The notes beneath the pieces were generated by a model that had not been told where the DNA came from, made no database searches, and saw only the letters and a program-made list of their open reading frames with translations. A DNA stretch of 64,000 bases from Iris pallida (lineage: Eukaryota; Streptophyta; Magnoliopsida; Asparagales; Iridaceae): the NCBI GenBank assembly GCA_029216955.1, contig JANAVB010023996.1, positions 17,598,142 to 17,662,141 of the forward strand, written 5' to 3'. Below are positions 41,059 through 50,988 of this stretch, piece by piece. Every line of letters starts with the position of its first letter. Position 1 is the stretch's first letter. Both the position numbers and the translations under genes were made by a program.

Positions 41059-41331
41059 CTAATGAGAACCATGCTGCTCATGCAAACGCTCAGTGATACG
41101 TTCACGCAACCACCTCGAAAAAGCAGGATTTTTGGCGCGAGGAGAGCCGTCGTCCATTGCAAGGATTGCATGAAGAGTCCTCTCGGTCTCACTAGCTACC
41201 GGTGCTGGATGAATAGAACTCCCGGTCTCACTAGCAACCGGTGCCACTTCCTTCTTAACTGTAGGAGGAGCCACCTCAGCATTCACTGTTTTCCTCAAAC
41301 GACGTGCCGCTCCTCGGGTCATGGGTGCCAT
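41059..41331 (-). CDS. Small basic ORF in CACTA-1, MAPRT-type, copy 2
   Basis: 90 codons: MAPMTRGAARRLRKTVNAE, then a Val/Ala/Pro/Glu middle with a repeated PVASET motif, then NPAFSRWLRERITERLHEQH. Same layout as copy 1: MAP-x-T basic start, charged middle, and a C-terminal Trp-Leu helix (SRWLRER against AKWLIEW). Flanked by repeat R on both sides. No transposase resemblance seen. Real expression is unproven. Confidence 0.4.
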   Translation of the reverse strand: MAPMTRGAARRLRKTVNAEVAPPTVKKEVAPVASETGSSIHPAPVASETERTLHAILAMDDGSPRAKNPAFSRWLRERITERLHEQHGSH

Positions 41332-42639
41332 CTGGTAAGATCGATAGTCACAAATAATATAATTGTAACAGAAGCAAGCTAACTAAAGAAACCATCATAT
41401 AATTTGAGTACATTTTTGAAAGCCGATAAAGTATAAAAAATTCGATTTTTTGCCCAGTGTGAGAACGGATGGCTCAGAAGACAACCCAAGATTCATTCAA
41501 GCATACATTAGTGTGAATCATCTATGTTCTGTACATATGGTGTAGTATATGTTCTTATCGTATCTAGTATCTGAAGGACGTACGTAACAGAATCAAGATG
41601 AACTCACATAATGTAATACTAAGACATCATCTACTACTATATAAGATATAGTGATAGGTTGTCGTATCATCATTGCCGAGGGATGAGGGTCGGAAGACAG
41701 TCAACTTTATCTACGGCTACATAGTTTCTGCCTCGCCAGTCGAATGGCTGCAGGTACTATATCCTGATCACCATGTCGTACCGTAGATCAAATGGAGCTG
41801 GAACTGGAGCCAAAATACAGTACTACTTCACCATGTCGTACCATTTTACTCTCTCCTCCTCTTCCCCTCCGGCGCTCTCACTCTCTCTGGCGCTCTCACA
41901 CTACTAATCCCTATGTGTTTTAAGTGTGAGAACGGATGGCTCAGAACACAACCCAAGATTCATTCTAGCATACATTAGTATGAATCATCTATATTCTGTA
42001 TACATATCATGTAGTATATGTTAACCTTATCGTATCTAGTATCTGAAGGACGTACGTAACAGAATCAAGATGAACTCACTAATGTAATACTAAGACATCA
42101 TCTACTACTATATAAGATATAGTGATAGGTCGTCGTATCATCATTGCCGAGGGATGAGGGTCGGAGGACAGGCAACTTTATCTACGGCAACATAGTTTCT
42201 GCCTCGCCAGTCGAATGGCTGCAGGGAATATCCGTCACCATGTCGTACCGTAGATTAATGCAATTAATGGAGCTGGAAATATCCGTCGCTAACCGGTAAC
42301 TAGTCCGTCGCTAACTGAGATTGTCACATACACATATGTATATCACAGCTAGATGTATAGATATATACATCTATACAGAAGCACACAACTGATAGAACTC
42401 GTACTGTCCTTGAGACAGTGAACATATACACCATGAATCCAAACCCCATATATATTCACATTTACTAATCCAAACACCACCAAACTAATGGAACACCCAA
42501 TATGGATAACACATTATTTAGCCAATATATAAACTCAGATGAATTTGAGAAGCAAAGCCACCCGCCGTCCCCGACCAAAGCCCGCCGCCCCAAGCCCGTC
42601 GCCCAGTAGTTCGGTTGCATATATATATGAAGAGTGCTT

Positions 42640-43290
42640 ATGGGTGTGCGTCGGTAGCAAATAGCCCCGACGCACCCGCCCCAAGCCAGCCGCCCAGCCC
42701 CCGACGCCGCCGCCCTAAGCCAGCCGCCCAGCCCCCGACCCAAGCCAGCCGCCCAGCCCCCAACCCAAGCCAGCCGCCCAGCCCCCAACCCAAGCCAGCC
42801 GCCCAGCCCCCGACGCTGCCGCCCCAAGCCAACCGCCCAGCCCCCAACCCAAGCCAACCGCCCAGCCCCCGACGCCCCCGCCCCAAGCCAGCCGCCCAGC
42901 CCCCGACGCCCCCGCCCCAAGCCAGCCGCCCAGCCCCCGACCCAAGCCAGCCGCCCAGCCCCCGACCCAAGCCAGCCGCCCAGCCCCCGACGCCCCAACC
43001 CCAAGCCCACCGCCCAGCCCGCCGCCCCAAGCCCACCCGCCTCCCAGACCCCGACGCCCCCGCCCCAAGCCCACCGCCCAGACCCCGACCCAAGCCAGCC
43101 GCCCAGCCCCCGACGCCCCAACCCCAAGCCAGCCTCCCAGACCCTGACGCCCCCGCCCAGCCCCCGACGCCCCAACCCCAAGCCCGTCTCCCAGACCCCG
43201 ACGCCTCCGCCCCAAGCCCACCGCCCAGCCCCCGACCCAAGCCAGCCGCCAAGCCACGGACGGTCCAGCCCCAATCGTGCCGCCCAGACC
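42640..43290. repeat. GC-rich CCGCCCAGCCCCCGACC minisatellite in CACTA-1
   Basis: About 650 bases of imperfect 17-26-bp units (CAAGCCAGCCGCCCAGCCCC, with GACGCCCCCGCC inserts). It is open in several frames on both strands (Pro/Ala/Lys-rich one way, Gly/Trp/Leu-rich the other), which is a result of composition and not evidence for a gene. Confidence 0.9.
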
Positions 43291-43298
43291 CTATAATC

Positions 43299-43440
43299 GA
43301 GAGAGAGAGAGAGAGAGAGAGAGGGGGTTACCTTCGGGAGAGAGAGAGGAGAGGACGCCGACGACGACACCGACGTCGATCACCGAAGCCGACACCGACG
43401 AGAGAGAAAGAGAGAGAGAGAGTGAGAGAGGAGAGAGAGT
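43299..43440. repeat. (GA)n tracts next to the right end of CACTA-1
   Basis: Two GAGAGA tracts (43299-43325 and about 43400-43440) separated by GACGCCGACG-rich sequence. Confidence 0.85.
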
Positions 43441-43496
43441 GAATTTGGGAGGAATGCGAAAAGTTCCCCCCGCCGTTCCATTTAAAGTCTGGAACG

Positions 43497-43835
43497 TTTA
43501 TTTAGCGACGGACGAGCGACTGGTAAAAAATCGTCGCCAATCGGTCGCCTTTTTGGATAAGTGTCGACTGCACATCCGTCGCTAAGGCGTCGAAAATATG
43601 TCCCGCCAATTTTCTACACAATTCCTGCCAAAATAATCGACTGTGTAGCGACGACTAAAACTCCGTCGCTAAACACCGACACTCTAGCGACGGATGTGCG
43701 ACCTTTCCTCCCCCTAAAATTAAAATAAAAATGATAAAGGATTGTAGTCGGTAAGCAGTCGCTGAGCGGCCACGAAACCGTCGCTAATACCGACGGAATA
43801 AGTCCGTCGCTAATAATCCGTCGCTAAATGAGTGT
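43497..43835. repeat. Right subterminal TAGCGACGG array of CACTA-1
   Basis: About a dozen CCGTCGCTAA / TTAGCGACGG units in both orientations up to the terminal repeat, the counterpart of 35735-36515. Confidence 0.85.
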
Positions 43836-43847
43836 ATTTTGGTAGTG

Positions 43848-46800
43848 TTTATATACACTAACTTTCATAAAACATAAAAACCACGTGCACGTAAGAATAC
43901 TTCTCATACTCATCATGCTGCACAAAGACACAACCAATATCACTCTACATATAGAAATCATCACAATGCCATGCCATATAGACAAGATCATCATGTCATG
44001 CCATATAGACAAGATCACCATATCATGCTATATCACCATGCTATGCCATATAGACAATATCAGCATACTATGCCACATAGACAATATCAGTATGCCATGC
44101 CACATAGACAATATCACCATGCCATGCCATATAGACAATATCACCATGATCACCATGCAAACTCTACACATCATGTCCATCCACATCATGCTGCCTATAG
44201 ATATTATTCTCATATTCCTAGTGTAAATAAAAATGCTATATGTACTTACTGTGGATCACATGGACACATTTTACCACAATGTAGAGTTAGAAGACTGGTA
44301 GACAAAAAAATATATGCATGGTTTCCGAAAACTAACTTTTCAGGACCCTCAAGAACTTGGGTACCAAAGGTCACATCTACTCTTGATGTAGGTGGACCTT
44401 CCCTCCTCAACTGAAAGTAAGTGGATTCTCGATAGTGGAAGCTCGCGACATATGACAGGAGACGCAAATCTTTTCGTATCACTATCGATGAAGAGAGAAG
44501 GATACGTATCCTTCGGTAACAATTTAAAAGGGCACATAATAGGTAATGGTATTATTGGTCATCATCCCTCTCCTGTAATAAAGGATGTCTGCCTAGTGAC
44601 CGAGTTAAAGCATAACCTGCTCAGCATTAGTCATCTTGCTGATCATGGATATGATATTAACTTTGGACAAAACAATTGCGTCATTTATGATAGGTCAACG
44701 GGAGACATTGTTTTTGAAGGGAAAAGAGAGGATAACATTTATATTTTCTATCTTTCTATAGATACTAACAATGCAGGTAGATGTCTATATGCCCACAAAG
44801 ATAAACGATTACTCTGGCACCAGCGTCTTGGTCATGCCAATATGGATACTATATCCAGGCTATCAACCAAGAAGCTAGTGAGAGGATTGCCCGACATCAC
44901 ATTCAAAAAGGGCACGGTATGTGCCGAATGTGAATTGAACAAAGCAACCAAATCCTCATTCCATTCCATCAACTCCGTAAGTACTACTAGACCCCTGCAA
45001 CTACTCCATATGGATTTATTTGGTCCTAGTAGAGTAGCTAGTCTTGGTGGTAAACTTTATGCATTTGTTATTGTTGATAATTTTTCGAGATTTACTTGGG
45101 TTTTCTTTCTCACAAACAAAAGTGATGCTATTTCAGTTTTTAAGATTTTTGTCAAGAAAGTTGAAAACGAAAAAGGCTATATGATCACTCGAATCCGAAG
45201 TGATCATAGAGGCGAATTCGAAAATTCTGATTTTGAAAATTTTTGTGATTCTAATGGTTTTGATCATGAATTTTCTTGTCCAAGAACTCCTCAACAAAAT
45301 AGTGTTGTGGAGCGGAAGAATAGGACTCTTGGCGATATGGCTAGAGTCATGTTGAATAAATTTTCACTTCCGAAACATTTTTGGGCAGAAGCTGTCAGTA
45401 CAGCATGCCACATTTTGAATAGGGTGCTTATTCGTCCCATTACGAAGAAAATACCCTATGAGCTTTGGTTTGGGAGAACCCCCAATGTTTCTTATTTTAA
45501 AGTTTTTGGATATAGATGTTTTATCCTTAACACCAAAGACAACTTAGGCAAATTTGATGCCAAAGCTGACGATGGTATTTTCCTTGGTTATGCCGCCAAG
45601 AGTAAGGGATATAGAGTCTTTAATAAACGCTCACTAATTGTGGAAGAGTCAACAAATGTGACTTTTGATGAAGATAACAGTGCAGCAAGTACTCTTGATG
45701 ATGACGTTGAGCCATCAACTTCTACTCCAATGAATACTTCTACCAAAACAAATTCTCTGGAGGGCTTGCCAAAGAAATTCTCTTTCAAGCCTTCTCATCC
45801 AGAAAATTTAGTGATAGGTGAAGTTTCACGTGGAGTAACTACCAGATCATCACTAAGAGACTCTATTGCTAGAACTGCCTTTATTTCACAAGTTGAGCCG
45901 AAAAACATTTCTGAAGCTTTTAATGATGAATTTTGGATTTCTGCTATGCAAGATGAACTCAACCAATTCGAAAGGAGCCAAGTGTGGGAACTAGTTCCTA
46001 GACCGGCTAATCACTCGATAATTAGTACTAAATGGGTGTTTAGAAACAAAGTGAATGAAGATGGTTCAGTCACACGCAATAAAGCTCGTCTAGTAGCTCA
46101 AGGATACAACCAAGAGGAAGGTATCGACTATGATGAGACGTATGCTCCTGTTGCTAGACTAGAATCCATTCGGATGCTTTGTGCATTTGCAAATTATCAA
46201 AATTTCAAATTATTTCAAATGGATGTGAAAAGTGCTTTCTTGAATGATTTTATTAAGGAGGAAGTTTATGTAAAACAACCCCCTGGCTTTGAAAATCACA
46301 AATTTCCTGACCACGTGTTCAAGCTAAAGAAAGCGCTATATGGCCTTAAACAAGCCCCCAGAGCTTGGTATGAAAGGCTAAGCAGTTTCTTGCTTGAGAA
46401 AGGTTTATCAAAAGAGAAAATTGACACTACACTTTTTATAAAATCTTTTAAAGACACTATTCTATTAATTCAAATTTATGTTAATGATATCATTTTTGGG
46501 TCTACTGATGAAATCCTCTGTCAAGAATTTGCCAAGTGTATGCAGACAGAATTTGAGATGAGCATGATGGGAGAACTCAACTACTTTCTTGGTCTGCAAG
46601 TGAAACAAATGGCTAATGGAACTTTTATCTGTCAGTCGAAGTATACAAAGGACATGCTAAAAAAGTTCGATCTTGACAACGTCAAACCAATCAGCACTCC
46701 TATGGCTACTTCAACCAAACTCGAACCAGATGAGAGCGGTAAACCTGTTGATCAACGTAAGTATCGAGGTATGATAGGCAGCTTACTGTATTTAACTGCT

Positions 46801-47430
46801 AGTCGCCCCGATATCATGTTTAGTGTTTGCTTATGTGCTAGATATCAAGCAAATCCTAAGGAATCACACTTGACCGCGGTTAAGCGTATCTTTCGATACC
46901 TTAAGGGTACGGTTACAGTGGGCCTATGGTATCCCAAGTCAACATCATTTGACCTCTTTGGTTACTCTGATGCTGACTTTGCTGGATGCAAGGTCGACCG
47001 TAAAAGTACAAACGGCACGTGTCATTTATTAGGAAAGGCTTTAGTCTCTTGGTTTAGCAAGAAACAGAATTCTGTCTCACTATCCACAACAGAAGCTGAA
47101 TACATCGCAGCTGGGCGTTGTTGTACACAAATTCTGTAGATGAAGCAAATCCTTGAAGACTATAATCTATCTTTCATGCACATTCCTATATTATGTGACA
47201 ATACTAGTGCTATTAACTTGACTAAGAACCCTATCTGTCACTCACGCACAAAACACATTGAAATTAGACACCACTTTTTGCGTGATCATCAGCAAAATGG
47301 CACGATTAACTTAGAGTTTATTGACACTGATCATCAGCTAGCAGACTTCTTTACTAAGCCATTATCCGAAGAGCGCTTCAATTTCCTTTGTCGTGAACTT
47401 GGAATTTTAGATGAAGCTGTCATAAATTAA
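43848..47430 (+). pseudogene. pol: copia gag end and pol polyprotein (frameshift, stop, altered RT active site)
   Basis: In order: a His-rich 9-residue repeat, CCHC knuckle CTYCGSHGHILPQC (44241-44282), a frameshift near 44390, protease (WILDSGSSRHMTGD), integrase HHCC zinc region (LWHQRLGHANMDTI...CAEC), integrase core (HMDLFG, IRSDHRGEF, VVERKNRTL; the first Gly after the second His-Asp site is Arg), reverse transcriptase (ARLVAQGYNQEEGIDYDET, ALYGLKQAPRAWY) and RNase H (GYSDADFAGCKVDRKST, STTEAEYIA). The catalytic motif reads YVND where the family has YVDD. A TAG at 47137-47139 sits in frame, after which 96 codons of RNase H continue to 47430. Gene order puts it in Ty1/copia; it cannot make active enzyme as it stands. 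Confidence 0.9.
43965..44160 (+). repeat. 27-bp coding minisatellite (MPYRQ-type) in copia gag
   Basis: About six to seven imperfect 27-bp units (CATGCCATATAGACAATATC) keep the reading frame and give a 9-residue repeat, HHAMPYRQY and variants, just before the second zinc knuckle. Confidence 0.8.
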
Positions 47431-48167
47431 AACTCACCTGCGTAAATATCGATTATATTATGATTCTCTTACGATGAACTTGCTATGGGTACAAGTCGAA
47501 AGGGCCCTTCTGACAACAAGGCGTAAAAGCCTAAGCGACACGGTGCACTAGTCCACAGGACTACCGCTAGCTGGGATCCGGCCCCTGCAGCTAACCCATG
47601 GCAACTTCAAACTATTGAATTATGATATATTTCCTTATTTATTATATGGTTCGTTTTGATTTCTTACTGCTGATTCACTATTTTTTCAATTTCATTCTGC
47701 TATTATTCTATTTGATTGAATCTTTCGAGCTATTGTTTTTATCTAACTTGATTTCCCATACTTAACTTTTTTTTTCTAGCCTGTTTTCAGTTCTGGAATA
47801 AGGACCCAGAACTCGGGCCGAACTCTGTCCCCAACAGAGTTCGGGCCGAATTCGGTTCCCCTATTCCAGAATCGGGGACAACTTCAGCCGTTTGATCAAA
47901 TGTGATCCTACGGTCCAGATTTGCTCCGACCAAAGAAAACCCTCCCCTTATATTCGGGTTTTCCTCTCTCTCCTTCATTCTTACCATCACCTTCACCTCT
48001 CCAAACATTTTTTCACAAACCCTAACCCTAGTTTTCTCTCCAAAGTGCTTCATTTCTCATCAAAATCAAGGAGAAGGGCTATTTTCTCATTCTCTTTCAC
48101 TGTTCATTGTTGATTTGAGGTATAACTCCTTCTCCCTCTCTATTTCAAATTCTCAATTTGTTTGCAA
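47431..48167 (+). other. Spacer between pol and 3' ORF of copia element
   Basis: Non-coding. Contains two degenerate copies of the LTR palindrome (47806-47827, 47835-47855), then CT-rich sequence resembling a leader (CCTCTCTCTCCTTCATTC). A subgenomic promoter or splice site for the 3' ORF could lie here; no clear TATA box is seen. Confidence 0.5.
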
Positions 48168-49439
48168 ATGGATTCTCGCTTACCCAATCGTGGGAAGAGA
48201 ATTCGAACCGAGGGTGCTTCCTCTTCGAATCCTCCTCCTCCCATTGAGCAACCCGTTGAACAACAACAACCCCTTCATCCGTTGTTCAACCCACCTCGTC
48301 CCTGCGACCCTAATATGTATGACGACCGATTGTTTGTATCGCTAGATGCATCCAACGAGTGTTTTAGCGACTTTCGGACTCGTCCGGTATTCGGGGGACA
48401 TCCTATTAATTTTACCATCTTTTCTCAATATGAATCAATGTTTCAAGATCTTTGCTTAAATGAGTTAGTTGCTTCAAACTTTGTTATTTATCGTAGCGCC
48501 ATACAAATGTTCTATTGCAACTTGACTCACGATGCCACTCACATCTATTCCTGGGTTGCCGATATTGATATTGCTTTTGATGCTTCTAAGTTGGGCGAGT
48601 ATCTTACACTTCAAGATCTCGATATTTGGGATAAGCTTGTGGAAGCTCGCCAATTCCAATTTGTTGGTAAAACTTCCCTTGAAAGTTTCAAGGAGGAACT
48701 ATGTGCCCCTAACATAAGTCCTCGCAAGCTTATGGCCAAGGACCTCAACCCGTATTTCTATGAACTTCATCGAATTATTTTCAACACTATTTTGCCAAAA
48801 GCTGGCTCCACCGATGAAGTTACATATTTTGAGATCTCTGCTTTGTATCATCTTCATTATCGCATTCCGTTCAATCTTTCACGTACCATGATGGACTGGA
48901 TGATTAACTGTAGGAAGAAACCACGAGCCCTGGTTTATCCTTTGTATCTTCCTATGGTTTTTCGTGCATTCATTGTCCCTCTTCATGATTGTCCTTTCTT
49001 GCCTGCTCCTGCATTCCTTTCCAAGGTACGACGTCTTCAGGCAGTCGTCGCCTCTCCTGACACTTCTGAGCATTCTGATGATGAGGAGCCCGACGCCCCT
49101 CCACTTGGACAGGATGCGCCTCCTCCGCCTGCTACACTTGACTCCATCCAGACCATGCTCAGAGATCGTTTCGCATTAGAGGACGATCGCTGGACTCAGA
49201 TAGACTACCAGACTATCCTGCAGATGAGTGCCCTCAGCAACTCGCTGCACGATATTCGGTATTCTATGTCTCGTCACCCTTCTATGCCCATTCCCATGGA
49301 GCGGGATCCTGGTCGCGCTGGATATCGCATTGACGACCCCTGGGTCATGCGCTACCTGGATCCGAATGCTGCTATTGTGGACCCCAGCTGTTCATTCACT
49401 GATCATTCAGACTCTGCTGGGCCTTCTCGTGCTCCATGA
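48168..49439 (+). CDS. Extra 3' ORF of Sirevirus-like element (env-like position; plant-transposon-protein-like domain)
   Basis: 424 codons from ATG 48168 (MDSRLPNRGKRIR) without a break. Residues about 30-290 resemble the 'putative plant transposon protein' type domain often found in plant retroelements (FYCNLTHDATHIYSWV, YHLHYRIPFNLSRTMMDWMI, LVYPLYLPMVFRAF). It then becomes acidic/proline-rich (HSDDEEPDAPPLGQDAPPPP) with a Gln/Ser/Asp tail. Some Sireviruses carry an env-like ORF at this place; I see no signal peptide and no convincing transmembrane pair, so an envelope role is not supported. The coding frame is intact while gag and pol are broken. It could have been maintained longer or simply escaped mutation. 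Confidence 0.65.
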   Translation: MDSRLPNRGKRIRTEGASSSNPPPPIEQPVEQQQPLHPLFNPPRPCDPNMYDDRLFVSLDASNECFSDFRTRPVFGGHPINFTIFSQYESMFQDLCLNELVASNFVIYRSAIQMFYCNLTHDATHIYSWVADIDIAFDASKLGEYLTLQDLDIWDKLVEARQFQFVGKTSLESFKEELCAPNISPRKLMAKDLNPYFYELHRIIFNTILPKAGSTDEVTYFEISALYHLHYRIPFNLSRTMMDWMINCRKKPRALVYPLYLPMVFRAFIVPLHDCPFLPAPAFLSKVRRLQAVVASPDTSEHSDDEEPDAPPLGQDAPPPPATLDSIQTMLRDRFALEDDRWTQIDYQTILQMSALSNSLHDIRYSMSRHPSMPIPMERDPGRAGYRIDDPWVMRYLDPNAAIVDPSCSFTDHSDSAGPSRAP

Positions 49440-49990
49440 TGGAGATGGCGTTTACTATCTGCTGCTGCTGATGATGATTCTAGTTTCTGTTTTCTGATTT
49501 CCAGTTATTTAGTTTTATTTGGATTTATGTACTTGGGTTGTACTAAAACTCTGGTAGTTTGATGACTCTGGTTTTGTGTGATGATATTTTATGCTTATCG
49601 TAGTTTATTATTCTATGCTAGTTGCTCGTTTTGATCATTCATATATAGTTTCTTCTCTATTTGGTGTGGTTGCATCATTATTATTCATATAAAGTTTATA
49701 TTGCTAATGCCAAAAGGGGGAGAAATATGTATATTCTTGTCATACTACTTTTAGTATATATGTGCTATTTGGTGCTTTTGGGAGATATTATTTATCAGGC
49801 CAACAGGTTCAATGCATTATTTATGGGGGAGCTATTGGTTCTAGCTCGGCACCGTTCACCGGTTACGGGGGAGCTATTATTTCTGCTTGGCATTGATTAT
49901 GGGGGAGCTATGTTTTTGTGATCAACTGTGTCCAGGTATGAATATTGAATATACATATATTATTTTGTCAATTATCAATATGGGAGAGAT
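49440..49990 (+). promoter_or_regulatory. 3' non-coding region with multiple polypurine tracts
   Basis: Four GGGGGAG tracts (near 49716, 49826, 49867 and 49901), three of them followed by CTATT or CTATG, and a final ATGGGAGAGAT directly before the 3' LTR. Repeated polypurine tracts of this sort are a described Sirevirus trait. No gene. Confidence 0.75.
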
Positions 49991-50934
49991 TGTTGACACA
50001 AAGTCACAGTCAACCAAATATTGATAACATTGACTAAATAATATTTGTAATAGTTCAATACGACACACGACGTCTACATTAAGCTCAAGTCAGACGACAG
50101 CTCAGTCTCAGCTTCTCAGTTATATTTGAGTCTGTATTTTATACTTTTGTTGAGTCTAGACTGATGTAAACTGTGTCATGCTGAGCTCTTAAGACTTGAC
50201 CTATAGCCTACCCAATAATCCTCAAACTCCACCATCCAGAAAAATACCCACTGGCCACTTAGAACCATTCTGTGCTCTGGAGACAGAGTTCGGGCCGAAC
50301 TCTGCCTCCACACAGAGTTCGGGCCGAACTCTGTCCCCTAGAAATCAGCATCCCTAATTTTAGGGTTAGCTGGTTGCTAGTTGTCCAACGGCCAAATATT
50401 TAAAATTTTCTACCCGAATTCTGACCGAATTCTGCCTACAAAAACACTATAAATAGGCCATGAATTTTCTCATTTCAAATCATCCAATCTTCTCTTCTCT
50501 TCTCTCTTATAGCTCAAATAAGCCACACCCTTCCCATCTACTAGCCACAAGCCTCCTAAGTCTCGAGTGCTCAGCATCTCTCAGTTAGGATTCTTGTGCA
50601 AGAGTTGAAGAAGTCGCTTGGACAATTCCAAGCAAATCGCCACTGCGATCCTCTGTAAGAAGTTGACGTGCTCTTCTGAAGTAAAGGCACGGGTTGTAAA
50701 CTACTATTTCACAAATAGTGGATTTAATCGTGAGCTAGAGTTCTCAGGCCTGGACTAGTCCTCCACGAGGGAAACCAGGTTAAAATCGCTGTGTTTGCGT
50801 ATGCTTTCTTCCTCTTCATTTACTTTCCGCATTTTACTCCGATTATTTATAATTCGTGAAAGAGTTAATTTTTAATTGATTATTTTCTATATAAACTCTA
50901 TTCACCCCCCTCTAGAGTTGCTACCTGTTCTTCA
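49991..50934 (+). repeat. 3' LTR of copia element
   Basis: 944 bp, same ends and length as the 5' LTR. TATA box at 50448-50455 and both palindromes are kept. It is followed not by flank but by another primer-binding site and gag start, so it also serves as 5' LTR of a second, truncated unit. Confidence 0.9.
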
Positions 50935-50936
50935 AT

Positions 50937-50948
50937 TGGTATCAGAGC
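50937..50948 (+). promoter_or_regulatory. Primer-binding site, second copia unit
   Basis: TGGTATCAGAGC, complete match to the initiator-Met type site, directly after the LTR. Confidence 0.85.
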
Positions 50949-50988
50949 TCTGTTCTCTTTACAAGGATTTACATCCTAGAGCTGATCC

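Larger units (their letters stand above)
38420..42280. repeat. Dispersed private repeat R of CACTA-1 (several copies)
   Basis: The unit begins GAACGGATGGCTCAGAACAC and includes GATTCATTCTAGCATACATT, TATGTTCTTATCGTATCTAG and GATATAGTGATAGGTTGTCG, ending near TCGTACCGTAGATTAATGCA. Direct copies at 38420-38560 (partial), 39680-40170, 41459-41830 and 41926-42265, and an inverted partial copy in the left arm of palindrome P2 (38772-38925). Not coding. Confidence 0.8.
35712..43847. mobile_element. CACTA-1, large non-autonomous CACTA transposon, 8136 bp
   Basis: Ends CACTACCAAAAT...ATTTTGGTAGTG (12-bp perfect inverted repeat) with a TTT duplication on both sides (35709-35711 and 43848-43850). Both subterminal regions are dense in TCCGTCGCTA / TAGCGACGGA. 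It interrupts copia gag/pol, and the copia sequence resumes directly after it. No transposase domain is recognised on either strand. The interior holds three long palindromes, two small paralogous ORFs, several copies of a private repeat and a GC-rich minisatellite. Confidence 0.9.
33154..50934 (+). mobile_element. Sirevirus-like Ty1/copia element (about 9.6 kb without nested CACTA-1)
   Basis: Two 944-bp LTRs (TGTTGACA...TTCTTCA) with about 22-25 differences between them by eye, so near 2.5 per cent divergence. An initiator-Met-type primer-binding site, gag with CCHC knuckles, pol in the order protease, integrase, reverse transcriptase, RNase H, an extra ORF after pol, several GGGGGAG tracts before the 3' LTR, and CG-rich palindromes in the LTR are all Sirevirus traits. 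Target duplication is not seen: GTAGC lies at the left, while the right continues into a second partial element. It is inserted in the LTR of element G. Gag and pol are broken. Confidence 0.85.

Noticed and set aside
42465..43442. Long open frames on both strands (about 180-300 codons) over the GC-rich block
   Set aside because: They follow from the CCGCCCAGCCCC minisatellite, which lacks stop codons in several frames at once. The translations are monotonous Pro/Ala or Gly/Leu/Trp and show no domain.
48168..49439. True envelope gene in the copia element
   Set aside because: No signal peptide, no clear transmembrane pair and no cleavage site visible. The sequence resembles a plant transposon-associated domain, so only the position is env-like.
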